64,000 bases of DNA from Shinella kummerowiae (GCF_009827055.1 NZ_WUMK01000002.1:62001-126000); one strand, 5' to 3'. Numbered from the stretch's first letter, positions 46,968 through 56,773 are shown. Notes: a model not told the origin generated them from the sequence alone. Numbers and translations are program-made.

Positions 46968-48367
46968 CCCCTTCCTCGTGCCGGCGCACCGCCTTGCCCG
47001 GCCGCGTTCTTCAGCGCCATGGCAAGGTCGGAGAACGAATCGGCCGCAGGCCGTTCACTCGGCGTCTGTTTCAGAACCTCGTAGATGATCGGCACCTGCT
47101 TGATCGCCATGTCGAGATCGGGATCACCGCCCGGGCGATAGCCGCCGATGAGGCGCAGGTCCCGCGTCTCCTCGAAGCGATGGATCAGCGCCTTCAGGCG
47201 CGAGACCAGCTTTTCTTGGTCCGGCGTCCAGGCCTTGCGGGCGAGACGCGAAATCGAGGCGAGCGGGTTGATCGGCGGATAGCGCCCCTCTTCGGCGAGG
47301 CTGCGCTCCATCACGATGTGCCCGTCCAGAATGCCGCGCGTCGAATCGGCGATCGGGTCGTTGTGGTTGTCGCCGTCGACGAGGATCGAGATGATCGCGG
47401 TGATCGAGCCGGATCCCTCCGCGCCCGGTCCGGCGCGTTCGAGCAGGCGGGGCAGTTCCGTGAAAACCGAGGCCGGATAGCCACGCGCGATCGGCGGTTC
47501 GCCGGAAGCCGTCGCCACCTCGCGGATCGCATGGGCGAAACGCGTGACGCTGTCGATGATGAGCAACACATTGTCGCCTTGGTCGCGGTAGTGTTCGGCA
47601 ATGGTGACGGCGGTCAGCGGCGCCATCTTGCGCAGCATCGGGCTCTCGTCACTGGTCGCGACGACCGCGACGGACTTGGAAAGGTTGTCGCCGAGCGTAT
47701 CCTCGATGAATTCGCGCACTTCACGGCCACGTTCGCCGACCAACGCGATGACGACCTTGTCGAAGGCGTCGGCCCGCGCCAGCATCGACAGCAGCGTCGA
47801 TTTGCCGACACCCGAGCCGGCAAAGATGCCGAGACGCTGGCCAAGGCAGAGCGGCGCAAAGATATCAATCGCCCGAACGCCCGTGCTGAACCCCTTCTCG
47901 ACGCGCTTGCGCGTCATCGACGGCGGCGCGGAATTGTGGATGGACCGGCGATCGTCTCCCTGCAGAAGCGGGCCGAGCCCGTCGATCGGCTCGCCCAGCG
48001 CATTGATCGTGCGGCCGCACCAGGAGGCTGTCGGCGCGACGCGGAAAGCGCCCTTGCGGATGACCGTGTCGTGGATGCTGATCGGCTCGCCCGGCTCGAT
48101 CGGGCAGACGACGACCGAATCCGGCTCGACACGCACCACCTCACCGAGATGGATGCCGGTCGGGCTGCGATGCGCGACGAATTCGCCAAGCCGCACATGG
48201 CGCGACAGGCCGCTCACCGTGTAGTTGCCGGCGGCGATCGTCTGGACATGACCACCGTGCACGACGGAGAATTCCGGCGAAGAGTAGCGCTTCACAAGGC
48301 CGGCGAGCGCATTGAGCATGCGGCCGCCTTCGGGTCTGTTCGGTGTCCTGTTTTCTGTCGCCGCCAT
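46964..48367 (-). CDS. fliI: Flagellum-specific export ATPase FliI
   Basis: A 467-residue cytosolic hexameric ATPase of the F1-beta type. Walker A is FAGSGVGKSTLLSMLARADA, Walker B is NVLLIIDSVTRFAHAIREVA. Also seen are VALVGERGREVREFIEDTLG and PARGYPASVF-type ARGYPASVFTELPRLLERAG. Energises substrate loading with FliH and FliJ. Six bp after flgF. Confidence 0.97.
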   Translation of the reverse strand: MAATENRTPNRPEGGRMLNALAGLVKRYSSPEFSVVHGGHVQTIAAGNYTVSGLSRHVRLGEFVAHRSPTGIHLGEVVRVEPDSVVVCPIEPGEPISIHDTVIRKGAFRVAPTASWCGRTINALGEPIDGLGPLLQGDDRRSIHNSAPPSMTRKRVEKGFSTGVRAIDIFAPLCLGQRLGIFAGSGVGKSTLLSMLARADAFDKVVIALVGERGREVREFIEDTLGDNLSKSVAVVATSDESPMLRKMAPLTAVTIAEHYRDQGDNVLLIIDSVTRFAHAIREVATASGEPPIARGYPASVFTELPRLLERAGPGAEGSGSITAIISILVDGDNHNDPIADSTRGILDGHIVMERSLAEEGRYPPINPLASISRLARKAWTPDQEKLVSRLKALIHRFEETRDLRLIGGYRPGGDPDLDMAIKQVPIIYEVLKQTPSERPAADSFSDLAMALKNAAGQGGAPARGRG

Positions 48368-48373
48368 GATCGT

Positions 48374-49099
48374 TTACCGGCTTCCACCCAGCGTGCGCAC
48401 CGCCTCGTTCATCGATTCCTCGCTATCGCGCAGCAGCGATGCGATGCTTTCGAAGGCGCGGGTGACCTGGATGAGCTGCGTCATCTCGCCAATGGCGTTG
48501 ACGTTGGATTCCTCGACATAGCCCTGCACCACGCCGGCATCGAGGCGATCGACCACCGGTTCCGGCGCAATGGTGGTGATGATACCGCTGTTGCCGGCCC
48601 GCGTGAAACCGCCGGACAAATCCGCCGAGAAGAGGCCGAGTGCGGCGATCGGCTGGCCGTTCTGGTTGAGCTGCCCATCCGCGCTGAGCAGGATCGGCCC
48701 GTTGGCGGCGTCGAGCTGGATCGGCCCGCCGCCCGCGTCGAGCACGGCATAGCCGTTGAGCGTCACCAGTTCGCCGGCGTCGGTCAGCGTGAAACGACCG
48801 TCGCGCGTCAGCGTCGGGCCGGACGGCGTCTCCACCTGGAACCAGGCGTCACCCTTGATGGCGAAGTCCAGCGTACCGCCGGTCTCGGTCATGCCGCCGG
48901 CGCGCGTCGAGAGGAATTCGTTGCCTTGCGAAACAAAGGCGACGTCGGCAACCTTCTGGTCGCTGACCACCTGGTTGAACTTCACTTCCGTGGCGCGAAA
49001 ACCGACGGTCGTCGAGTTCGCGACGTTGTCTGCGAGGGTCGTCAGGCGGCGGTCGAGCGCAAGCTGGGACGAAAGCGATACATAGAGCCCGGTCTGCAT
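48374..49099 (-). CDS. flgF: Proximal rod protein FlgF
   Basis: A 241-residue rod protein: MQTGLYVSLSSQLALDRRLT and LADNVANSTTVGFRATEVKF at the N-terminus; GEMTQLIQVTRAFESIASLL at the C-terminus. Lies 1 bp after the DUF1217 gene and just before fliI. Confidence 0.95.
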   Translation of the reverse strand: MQTGLYVSLSSQLALDRRLTTLADNVANSTTVGFRATEVKFNQVVSDQKVADVAFVSQGNEFLSTRAGGMTETGGTLDFAIKGDAWFQVETPSGPTLTRDGRFTLTDAGELVTLNGYAVLDAGGGPIQLDAANGPILLSADGQLNQNGQPIAALGLFSADLSGGFTRAGNSGIITTIAPEPVVDRLDAGVVQGYVEESNVNAIGEMTQLIQVTRAFESIASLLRDSEESMNEAVRTLGGSR

Positions 49100-49100
49100 G

Positions 49101-49880
49101 TCAGCGACCTCCGAGTTTCAGATTGTTGATGGATAGAAGCAGGTCGGTCGAAATGCCGGTGAGGCTCGACGACTGGAAGGCCGTCAGCGGGTCATAGCTA
49201 CCGGACGGGTTTTCCAGTTCCCACATCGCGGTGAAGCGCTCCAGAAACTTTCCGACCTTCAACGGGTCCTTGAAGTCCTCGAGGTCGAGCATCTCTTCAT
49301 AATAGGCCGCCTGGCGGTCGATGTCGGTCGCGGCGAATTCCGCCGGAAGCTGGAAGGCGGTGCGCACGACCTGCGCCAGCGCGTCGTCGGCGATGATCGA
49401 ATAGCCCGAGGTGACGGTGGAGGCCATGCGCTCGAAATAGAGCGCGAGCCGAACGCCGGTATTGTCCTCGCCGGCGCTGATCTCCAGCGTCTGACGGGTA
49501 TATTTGTCGACCATGCCCTTCTGGGCGCGCTCGAAGGTGGTGGCGAACTCGCCGTATTTGGCGAAATTGAGCGATTCCGCCAGGGCCTTGTAGCGCGTGT
49601 CGGTGAGCTGGTTGGCGAAGGCATCCTTGTCGTCGACGCCTTCCGTCAGCACCTTGCGCATGAAGGCCTTGGCATAGGCCATATCCTCCAGGCCGTGCGC
49701 CTTCATGACGTAGTTATAAAGCCGGCTGTCGGCGAAGAAGTCGTCGACCGATTTCACGCTGCCGATCTTCGACAGGTAATACTCCGTCTCCCGCTTGACG
49801 TCCGGCTGCTCCGAAACGCGGCTCAGCGAGGTCTGGAGGTCAGCGGTAATCAGCTTGTAGCTTGTATAGGTGGTCGTCAC
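49101..49880 (-). CDS. DUF1217-family flagellar-locus protein
   Basis: A 259-residue protein of the DUF1217 family, common in alphaproteobacterial flagellar loci. Seen are TYTSYKLITADLQTSLSRVS, SVDDFFADSRLYNYVMKAHG, a repeated helical motif (YKALAESLNFAKYGEFATTF) and the end LSINNLKLGGR. The molecular role is not established. GTG at 49880 is chosen; an in-frame TTG at 49904 has no ribosome site. Divergent from motA across 172 bp, which should hold both promoters. Confidence 0.75.
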   Translation of the reverse strand: MTTTYTSYKLITADLQTSLSRVSEQPDVKRETEYYLSKIGSVKSVDDFFADSRLYNYVMKAHGLEDMAYAKAFMRKVLTEGVDDKDAFANQLTDTRYKALAESLNFAKYGEFATTFERAQKGMVDKYTRQTLEISAGEDNTGVRLALYFERMASTVTSGYSIIADDALAQVVRTAFQLPAEFAATDIDRQAAYYEEMLDLEDFKDPLKVGKFLERFTAMWELENPSGSYDPLTAFQSSSLTGISTDLLLSINNLKLGGR

Positions 49881-50052
49881 GATTGGCCGCCGATCAAGGT
49901 GCAAGAGGGCACGATTGCCCGTTTTGAGCCATGATCCTGCGGCGTTTTGCTTGCGCGAACCTGATCCGTAAACCTGGCGTTAGGTACAGCTTCACGCAAG
50001 GCTGGAGCCGTACTTCCAGAAGGGTCAGAATTGTGTCGGGACACCAGCGCTC

Positions 50053-50925
50053 ATGAACATCGTCATCGGTCTTATCGTTACCTTCGGCTGCGTCCTCGGC
50101 GGCTATATGGCCATGGGCGGGCACCTGGAGGTGCTGAACCAGCCCTTCGAGCTCCTCATCATCGGCGGCGCCGGGATCGGCGGCTTCATCGTCGCCAACA
50201 CCATGAAGGTCATCAAGGAGACCGGAAAGGCGCTTGGCGAAGCCTTCAAGCACAAGGTTCCCAAGGAGCGTCACTATCTCGATACGCTCGGCGTGCTTTA
50301 CAGCCTGATGCGGGATCTGCGCACGAAATCGCGCAACGAGATCGAAGCGCATATCGACAATCCGGCCGAGTCGACGATCTTCCAGTCCGCGCCGACGGTT
50401 CTCGCCAACAAGGAACTGACGGCCTTCATCTGCGACTACGTGCGCCTCATCATCATCGGCAATGCCCGCAGCCACGAGATCGAGGCGCTGATGGACGAGG
50501 AAATCCAGACGATCACGCGCGACAAGATGAAGCCCTATAACGCGCTCAACACGATGGGCGACGCCTTCCCGGCCATCGGTATCGTCGCGGCCGTTCTCGG
50601 CGTTATCAAGGCCATGGGCGCCATCAACGAGAGCCCGGAAATCCTCGGCGGCAAGATCGCTGCCGCCCTCGTCGGCACGCTGCTCGGCGTGTTCTTGTCC
50701 TATTCGATCGTCACGCCCATCACCACCAACATCAAGGTCGTGCGCGAGAAGCAGAACCGTCTCTACATCATCGTGAAACAGACGCTGCTCGCCTATATGA
50801 ACGGCTCCGTGCCCCAGGTGGCGCTGGAATATGGCCGCAAGACCATCTCCTCCTACGAGCGCCCGTCGATCGACGCGGTCGAGCAGGAAATGATGAACCC
50901 GGGCGGCGGATCGAAGGCGGCCTAA
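50053..50925 (+). CDS. motA: Flagellar stator protein MotA
   Basis: A 290-residue inner-membrane protein with four membrane helices: [20 protein letters not shown], then [18 protein letters not shown] and, in the C-terminal half, [20 protein letters not shown] and [19 protein letters not shown]. The cytosolic loop ([19 protein letters not shown]) contacts FliG. Forms the proton channel with MotB. First gene of the plus-strand motA-fliM-fliN-fliG run. Confidence 0.97.
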   Translation: MNIVIGLIVTFGCVLGGYMAMGGHLEVLNQPFELLIIGGAGIGGFIVANTMKVIKETGKALGEAFKHKVPKERHYLDTLGVLYSLMRDLRTKSRNEIEAHIDNPAESTIFQSAPTVLANKELTAFICDYVRLIIIGNARSHEIEALMDEEIQTITRDKMKPYNALNTMGDAFPAIGIVAAVLGVIKAMGAINESPEILGGKIAAALVGTLLGVFLSYSIVTPITTNIKVVREKQNRLYIIVKQTLLAYMNGSVPQVALEYGRKTISSYERPSIDAVEQEMMNPGGGSKAA

Positions 50926-50928
50926 CAG

Positions 50929-51873
50929 ATGAGAGACGCGACCGTGACAGCACCGCCCGCCATGGACCCGATCGTTCTCGCCCGCCTCACCGGCCGGCTC
51001 GGCGACCAGGCGACGATCTCCAAGCTCTGCGCCAGCCTTGGCGACGTCTTCGCCGAATTCCTGCCGGACATGCTGGAAAGCGAGCTCGGCTTCGAGGTCG
51101 CGGTTTCCTATGCCGGCTTCGAGACCGGCAAATACGGTCCGCTGGTTGCCGGCCTCGGCGGCGCCATGGCGTGCTGCGACGCGTCGCTGCGCGACTGGTG
51201 CGAGCGCTTCACGCTGATCTGCGACAGCCCGATGATTATCACGCTCGTCGAGAACATGCTCGGCGCCATCAGCGATTCGATCGAGGATCCGGAAGCGCGT
51301 CCGCTGTCCAAGATCGAGCTCGATCTCGCCGCCATGATGTTTGACCGCATTTCCAGCGTGTTGAAGACCGCCGTCACCGATGCGAACAGCTACGAGCCCT
51401 TCCTCGGCCCGTCGCACAATGCCGAGACGCGCAAGCCCGCGGAAGACGGATCGGACGACAGCTTTGTCGCCATGGTCAACATGGCGGTCGGCATCGGGCC
51501 CGTGCTCTCGACCTTCCACGTCATCATTCCGCAGAGCGTTCTCCTGAAATCGACCGTCGCCGCACCCCGGCCCGCCAACGCGCCGAAGAACCGCGTCGAG
51601 TGGAGCGAAAAGCTCGGCGAGCAGGTCCGCCGCTCGAAGGTGACGCTCGAGGCGCGCATCCGCCTCGAAGCGCAGACGCTCGACACGATCAGCCGGCTTC
51701 AGGCTGGTGACATCATTCCGTTCAACGAATCGGGGGACGTGCGCGTGGAGGTGAACGCCAACGGCCGCAATCTCTATGTTTGCGAATTCGGCCGGTCCGG
51801 CGCCCGCTACACGGTTCGCGTCAAGGATACCTATGGCTCGGAGGACGACATTCTCCAGCACATCATCGGATAG
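50929..51873 (+). CDS. fliM: Flagellar motor switch protein FliM
   Basis: A 314-residue switch protein. The middle domain shows MIITLVENMLGAISDSIEDP and LSKIELDLAAMMFDRISSVL; the C-terminal SpoA domain shows KVTLEARIRLEAQTLDTISR and LQAGDIIPF. The usual N-terminal CheY-binding peptide LSQxEIDALL is not seen; the protein starts MRDATVTAPPAMDPIVLARL. Starts 3 bp after motA. Confidence 0.92.
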   Translation: MRDATVTAPPAMDPIVLARLTGRLGDQATISKLCASLGDVFAEFLPDMLESELGFEVAVSYAGFETGKYGPLVAGLGGAMACCDASLRDWCERFTLICDSPMIITLVENMLGAISDSIEDPEARPLSKIELDLAAMMFDRISSVLKTAVTDANSYEPFLGPSHNAETRKPAEDGSDDSFVAMVNMAVGIGPVLSTFHVIIPQSVLLKSTVAAPRPANAPKNRVEWSEKLGEQVRRSKVTLEARIRLEAQTLDTISRLQAGDIIPFNESGDVRVEVNANGRNLYVCEFGRSGARYTVRVKDTYGSEDDILQHIIG

Positions 51874-51935
51874 TTTAGGCATTAAGCCTGTCGAGCGGAA
51901 CGCCTCAGGCAAGTTTCGAATGGAATAGTGGTCAT

Positions 51936-52523
51936 ATGGCACCGAAGAAAACACCCCTTGACGACATGACGCCTTCCCTCAACGCTGGCGACCAGGAACT
52001 GGAGCAGGCGATCGACGACCTGCGCGGCGTTCTTCAGAAGGATGCTGCTTCCGGCGCAATGGGCGCAGGCCTGCCCGCGACCACGGACAGCGACCCGCTC
52101 GCCGCTTTCGGCGGCGATTTCGGCAGCTCCGACTTCGGCGGTGGCGCGACATCCGATTTCGGCGCCGACACAAGCTTCGGCGGGTCGGATTTCGGCGGCT
52201 CCGACTTCGGTGCTGGCAACGATTTCTCCGCGGACCTTGGCGAAGCCTCGAAGCCGGGCAGCGCGCTCGAGTCCAACATGGACCTCATCATGAACATCCC
52301 GATCGATCTGCAGATCGTTCTGGGCTCGTCGCAGATGCAGGTCTCCAGCCTCATGAACCTCAGCGAGGGTGCCACGATCGCGCTTGACCGGCGCATCGGT
52401 GAACCCGTCGAGGTCATGGTCAACGGCCGCGTGATCGGCCGGGGCGAAATCACTGTTCTTGAAAACGACGACACCCGCTTCGGGGTGAAGCTCATCGAAG
52501 TGAAGAGTACACGCAAGGTCTGA
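51936..52523 (+). CDS. fliN: Flagellar motor switch protein FliN with Gly-Asp-Phe-rich linker
   Basis: A 195-residue C-ring protein. The C-terminal SpoA domain (residues about 110-192) shows [40 protein letters not shown] and FGVKLIEV. The N-terminal about 105 residues include a low-complexity stretch (about 48-96) with repeated SDFG/GSDFG units. ATG at 51936, 62 bp after fliM. Confidence 0.94.
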   Translation: MAPKKTPLDDMTPSLNAGDQELEQAIDDLRGVLQKDAASGAMGAGLPATTDSDPLAAFGGDFGSSDFGGGATSDFGADTSFGGSDFGGSDFGAGNDFSADLGEASKPGSALESNMDLIMNIPIDLQIVLGSSQMQVSSLMNLSEGATIALDRRIGEPVEVMVNGRVIGRGEITVLENDDTRFGVKLIEVKSTRKV

Positions 52524-52551
52524 TACCGCTGAGGTTTCAGGAGGATGATCC

Positions 52552-53592
52552 ATGATGGATTTCGAAAATTTCGGCACCTCGACAGCGGTTGGAACACCGC
52601 TTTCGCCGGTTGAGAAGGCAGCAGCCGTCCTTCTCGCCATGGGCAAGGGTGTTGCCGGCAAGCTGCTGAAGTATTTTACCCAGAGCGAACTCCAGGCGAT
52701 CATCGCCGCCGCGCAGAACCTGCGCGCCATCCCGCCCCATGAGCTGATCGACCTCGTCAACGAGTTCGAAGACCTGTTCACCGAAGGTGCGGGGCTGATG
52801 GACAATGCCAAGATGATGGAAGGCATTCTCGAAGAGGGCCTGACGCCGGACGAAGTCGATGGCCTGCTGGGCCGCCGCGCCGCCTTCCAGGCCTTCGAGA
52901 CGACGATCTGGGACCGCCTGCAGGATGCCGATCCGGTCTTCGTCGCGAAATTCCTGCTCAATGAACATGCGCAGACGATCGCCTATATCCTGTCGATGAT
53001 GCCTTCCGCCTTCGGCGCCAAGGTGCTGCTCGAGATTCCGGAAGACCGCCGCGCCGACATCATCAACCGGACGGTCAACCTGAAGGACGCGAGCCCGAAG
53101 GCGACCGCGATCGTCGAGGCGCGCGTCATCGAGATGATCAACGCGCTGGACGCGGATCGCAACGCGGTCGGCACCAACAAGGTCGCGGATCTCATGAACG
53201 AGCTGGAGAAGTCGCAGGTCGACGAAATGCTCGCCTCGCTCGAAACGGTCTCGACCGAATCGGTCAAGAAGGTGCGCCCGAAGATCTTCCTCTTCGAGGA
53301 CGTGCTCTACATGCCGCAGAAGAGCCGCGTCTCGCTGTTCAACGACGTCTCCGGCGACATCATCACCTCCGCGCTGCGCGGCACGACGATGGAACTGCGC
53401 GAAGCAATCCTCGCCTGCATCGGCGCACGCCAGCGCCGCATGATCGAATCCGATCTCGCCGCCGGCGACCAGGGCGTCAACCCGCGCGAAGTGGCGATTG
53501 CCCGTCGCTCGATCACGCAGGAAGCCATCCGCCTCGCGGCGGCCGGACAAATCCAGTTGAAGGAAAAGGAAGAAGAGCGGCAGGCAGCCTGA
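52552..53592 (+). CDS. fliG: Flagellar motor switch protein FliG
   Basis: A 346-residue rotor protein. It has the N-terminal MS-ring-binding domain (KAAAVLLAMGKGVAGKLLKY), the middle EHAQTIAYILSMMP motif and the C-terminal torque helix (KIFLFEDVLYMPQKSRVSLF and LREAILACIGARQRRMIESD). AGGAGG sits seven bases before the ATG at 52552. Followed by a hairpin with a T-run. Confidence 0.96.
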   Translation: MMDFENFGTSTAVGTPLSPVEKAAAVLLAMGKGVAGKLLKYFTQSELQAIIAAAQNLRAIPPHELIDLVNEFEDLFTEGAGLMDNAKMMEGILEEGLTPDEVDGLLGRRAAFQAFETTIWDRLQDADPVFVAKFLLNEHAQTIAYILSMMPSAFGAKVLLEIPEDRRADIINRTVNLKDASPKATAIVEARVIEMINALDADRNAVGTNKVADLMNELEKSQVDEMLASLETVSTESVKKVRPKIFLFEDVLYMPQKSRVSLFNDVSGDIITSALRGTTMELREAILACIGARQRRMIESDLAAGDQGVNPREVAIARRSITQEAIRLAAAGQIQLKEKEEERQAA

Positions 53593-53632
53593 CCCTCCTT
53601 GACACGTTGGCGCCACAGGCGGAGCGTATCTG

Positions 53633-53674
53633 CGGCCCGAATCTCCTAAAAAGGGGTTCGGGCCGTTTGTTTTT
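53633..53674 (+). terminator. Terminator or attenuator between fliG and flhB
   Basis: Nine-bp perfect stem CGGCCCGAA (53633-53641) / TTCGGGCCG (53657-53665) with a 15-base loop, followed by TTTGTTTTT. It separates motA-fliMNG from flhB, so flhB either has its own promoter or depends on read-through. Confidence 0.82.
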
Positions 53675-53703
53675 GGCCCGTCGGGGCCACCAGGGAGCGC
53701 GAC

Positions 53704-54783
53704 ATGTCCGACGAGGACAAGGACAGTAAAACAGAACTCCCGTCAGAGAAGAAAATCCAGGACGCGATGGAGAAGGGCAATACGCCTTTCTCCCGCGAGA
53801 TCACCTTGTTCGCCTCGACGCTGGCGATCTATCTCTTCCTCGTCTTCTTCATGCCGGGCGGCATTGCCCGCATGAACGAGACGTTGCGCGACTTCTTCGA
53901 GCAGCCGGAGGCCTGGAACCTCAAATCCGGCACGGATGTCATCGCCATCTTCCGCCACCTTGGCTGGGAGGCCGGCGCGCTGCTGCTGCCCATTCTGGTG
54001 ATGATGATGGTCTTCGGCGTGGCCTCGTCCGTCTTACAGAACCTGCCAACCCCCGTCCTGGAACGCGTGCGCCCGCAGATGTCCCGCCTCAGCCTGGTAA
54101 AGGGTCTCGGCCGCCTGTTCGGCAAGCAGGGCCTCGTCGAATTCGGCAAATCGCTGATCAAGATCATCATCGTGTCGCTGGTCGTGGCGCTTGCCATGCG
54201 CGGCAACTATTTCGCCTCGCTCGACACCATGTTCTCCGAGCCGGCGACGCTGATCTACCTGATGATTTCCGATGTCAACAAGGTGCTGCTGATCATCCTC
54301 TTCGCCACCGCGATCATCGCCGGCCTCGACTTCGCCTGGACCCGCCATCACTGGTTCTCCGAACTGATGATGACGAAGCAGGAAGTGAAGGAGGAAATGA
54401 AGCAGTCGCAGGGCGACCCGATCGTCAAGGCGCGCATGCGCTCGATCCAGCGCGACCGCGCCCGCCGGCGCATGATCACCGCCGTGCCGCGCGCCACTCT
54501 CGTCATCGCCAACCCGACTCACTTCGCCGTTGCGTTGCGTTACGTGCGCGAAGAAGGCGACGCACCGGTGATCGTCGCCAAGGGGCAGGACCTTGTCGCC
54601 CTGAAGATTCGCGAGATCGCGGAAGAAAACGGAATTCCCGTTTTTGAAGACCCGCCGCTCGCACGCTCAATGTTTGCGCAAGTCTCGGTGGATAGTGTCA
54701 TTCCACCGGTGTTCTATAAAGCTGTGGCGGAACTGATTCACCGGGTATATGCAGCTTCGCCCCAGACCAGACGGGTAAATTAG
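53704..54783 (+). CDS. flhB: Flagellar export switch protein FlhB
   Basis: A 359-residue protein with four membrane helices in the first about 220 residues and a cytosolic domain with the self-cleaving NPTH motif ([20 protein letters not shown], near residue 263). It starts [20 protein letters not shown], the family N-terminus. Cleavage between Asn and Pro switches export from hook to filament subunits. Confidence 0.97.
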   Translation: MSDEDKDSKTELPSEKKIQDAMEKGNTPFSREITLFASTLAIYLFLVFFMPGGIARMNETLRDFFEQPEAWNLKSGTDVIAIFRHLGWEAGALLLPILVMMMVFGVASSVLQNLPTPVLERVRPQMSRLSLVKGLGRLFGKQGLVEFGKSLIKIIIVSLVVALAMRGNYFASLDTMFSEPATLIYLMISDVNKVLLIILFATAIIAGLDFAWTRHHWFSELMMTKQEVKEEMKQSQGDPIVKARMRSIQRDRARRRMITAVPRATLVIANPTHFAVALRYVREEGDAPVIVAKGQDLVALKIREIAEENGIPVFEDPPLARSMFAQVSVDSVIPPVFYKAVAELIHRVYAASPQTRRVN

Positions 54784-54788
54784 ATCCG

Positions 54789-55232
54789 ATGAGAAAATGC
54801 ACCTATTCCGCCGAACGCGAGAAGATTGTTGCAGAAGCAATCTGCCCGGTCGCCACTGAGCTCAGATTGCTCGATGCTGCCGATCTTGTCTCGTTGTTGC
54901 GTTTCGAGTGCTACGGTAATCTGGCCGATCTGGTCTCCTCCGCCGCAGAACTGTATTTCCTGCCCGGCACGGTGAATTTCGGCGCCGGTGGCGACTATCG
55001 CCTCGATTGGGATACGGAGCCGGAAGTGACGCTGGACATGGAAATCCGCCCGCAGGGCGTGACGGTCTATGCGAAACTTCTGCTTCAGAAGGATACCGCC
55101 GGCGTGGAGGTCACCCACGTCGCCTTCAACAATCCGGCGGCCGACCCGGACGACAACACGGCCTTCCTGCGCAAGAGCCTGGCAGAGGCGCGGTACGTGA
55201 AGTCCAGCCCGTCGCCGCAACAGGCCCATTGA
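54789..55232 (+). CDS. Conserved small protein next to flhB
   Basis: A 147-residue protein, 5 bp after flhB and probably translated with it. No signal peptide or membrane helix. It has a helical first third (DAADLVSLLRFECYGNLADL) and a beta-rich rest (PEVTLDMEIRPQGVTVYAKL). I do not recognise a named family; position suggests a motility role. Followed by a strong hairpin. Confidence 0.7.
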   Translation: MRKCTYSAEREKIVAEAICPVATELRLLDAADLVSLLRFECYGNLADLVSSAAELYFLPGTVNFGAGGDYRLDWDTEPEVTLDMEIRPQGVTVYAKLLLQKDTAGVEVTHVAFNNPAADPDDNTAFLRKSLAEARYVKSSPSPQQAH

Positions 55233-55242
55233 CGAAAAGGCA

Positions 55243-55265
55243 GCGGCCATGCCAGGCATGGCCGC
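55243..55265. terminator. Convergent terminator between the small flhB neighbour and visR
   Basis: Eleven-bp perfect inverted repeat GCGGCCATGCC (55243-55253) / GGCATGGCCGC (55255-55265) around a single A. Lies 10 bp from both gene ends and can serve both strands. Confidence 0.75.
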
Positions 55266-55274
55266 GTTCGTTTG

Positions 55275-56018
55275 TCAGGTGATGTAGCCGAGACGAATGG
55301 CCTTCGCGATCGCCTGGATGCGGTTTACCGCGTCGAGCTTCGTTGTGGCCGTGCCGAGATAGGCGTTCACGGTATGCACCGACAGGCCCATCTTCTCGGC
55401 GATCGCTTCTGAAATGCAGCCATCACCGGCCATTTGCAGGCAGGCAATCTCGCGCTCGCTGAGCGCTTCGGACGGCGCCAGCTTCTTTTCCTCACAGGCC
55501 AGCATGTCGATGAGCATCTGGCAGCTTTTCATATGTATATCGACGATCAGGTCGCTGGACGGCGAAATGAAAGCGCCCATGAAGACGACATAACCGTTGC
55601 CATGCACACCCAGCCGGATGGGGAAGGCGATACCCGACCACGGCAGAAGTTGCGCCGGGAGGCGCGTGGTGAAGGGTTCGGCGCCCGATTCGGCGAACTG
55701 ATTGTTGCCAGCACCTTCCCAGATCAACGGCAGCATGGAGGCTTCGAGGTGAGCAAGCATCGTCGCGCCATAGGCGTCGAGGAGCGCACGGGTGTTCGCG
55801 CCGACGTCACGGCCCCAGTTGTGCAGCGAAAGCATCAGCTTGCGCGCCGAAGGAAGACCATGGCCGGCAACCCGGAGAACCGCGAAGTTCTCGGCCCCGA
55901 TGACCGTCTGCATCATCTGTAGGCGGGCAACGAAATCCGACGCCCGCGCCGTCTTCGACGGCCGCGCGAGCCGGATTTCCACCTCAAGGGCTGCGGGAGC
56001 GGAAAGCTGGATGTTCAT
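55275..56018 (-). CDS. visR: LuxR-type master motility regulator VisR
   Basis: A 247-residue regulator. The N-terminal ligand-like domain is followed by a GerE/LuxR helix-turn-helix (LSEREIACLQMAGDGCISEA, MGLSVHTVNAYLGTATTKL). With VisN it forms the heterodimer at the top of the rhizobial flagellar cascade. ATG at 56018; the upstream frame overlaps visN. Starts 11 bp after the visN stop. Confidence 0.92.
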   Translation of the reverse strand: MNIQLSAPAALEVEIRLARPSKTARASDFVARLQMMQTVIGAENFAVLRVAGHGLPSARKLMLSLHNWGRDVGANTRALLDAYGATMLAHLEASMLPLIWEGAGNNQFAESGAEPFTTRLPAQLLPWSGIAFPIRLGVHGNGYVVFMGAFISPSSDLIVDIHMKSCQMLIDMLACEEKKLAPSEALSEREIACLQMAGDGCISEAIAEKMGLSVHTVNAYLGTATTKLDAVNRIQAIAKAIRLGYIT

Positions 56019-56029
56019 GGCAGTTCTCC

Positions 56030-56773
56030 TCAGACCAGGCTGTTGCGAACGGCCCAGGCGATCGCTTCCGACCGCGTCTTCGTCGCGGTCTTTCGCATCA
56101 CGCTGGTGATGTAATTGTTGATCGTATTGCGTGAGATACCAAGGATGACGGCGATCTCGTCGCTCGTCTTGCCTTCGGCGATCCAGTAGAGGCACTCAAT
56201 CTCGCGTTCCGTCAGCTCCATCTCGCGGTCGTGACGAAGGATCACACCCTGGCAGCAGACGCTGGCGAAATAGCCGGTCATGACGCCGACATCACGCAGC
56301 TTGCTCTGCGAGAGGATAAAATGCTCCGGAAAGAGGAGCAGCAGCGACATGCGCACCCGGCCGACATGGAAGGCGATGACGCAATATTCACGGCTCGTGC
56401 CTCGCGGCACAGCGACGTCATCGGCGAGGTGATGGAAGCAGGGCTTGAGGAGCCCGAGGCACTTGTCCAGCTCACTCATGCGGGACTGGCTGGCGATGAC
56501 GGCACCGGAAATGATGCGTACCATGTCGAAAGGCCAATCCGAGGCGACGACGGTTTCGAGGCCCGCTTCGGGCGAGACGTCGTGGCGAACGAGAAGATAA
56601 TGCGAAGCGCTTACATAGTCGGTCAGCGCTTTCAGACCGGAGGAAAGGCCGGCGCGATTTGCACAGCGGCCGAGATGTTGAACCAGAAGCTCACGCGCAC
56701 TCTTACGCTCATTCGCTTCCGCGGAGAATCCATAGGATTCCCGGGTCGCGACATCCGACCGGATCGTTTCCAT
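56030..56773 (-). CDS. visN: LuxR-type master motility regulator VisN
   Basis: A 247-residue partner of VisR. The C-terminal helix-turn-helix is LTEREIECLYWIAEGKTSDE followed by LGISRNTINNYITSVMRKTA. ATG at 56773 begins METIRSDVATRE; the frame upstream has no similarity. First gene of the visNR operon. Confidence 0.92.
   Translation of the reverse strand: METIRSDVATRESYGFSAEANERKSARELLVQHLGRCANRAGLSSGLKALTDYVSASHYLLVRHDVSPEAGLETVVASDWPFDMVRIISGAVIASQSRMSELDKCLGLLKPCFHHLADDVAVPRGTSREYCVIAFHVGRVRMSLLLLFPEHFILSQSKLRDVGVMTGYFASVCCQGVILRHDREMELTEREIECLYWIAEGKTSDEIAVILGISRNTINNYITSVMRKTATKTRSEAIAWAVRNSLV

Noticed and set aside
46994-49129. 711-codon plus-strand frame over fliI and flgF
   Set aside because: It is an Arg/Asp/Val-rich shadow on the opposite strand of two well-supported genes.
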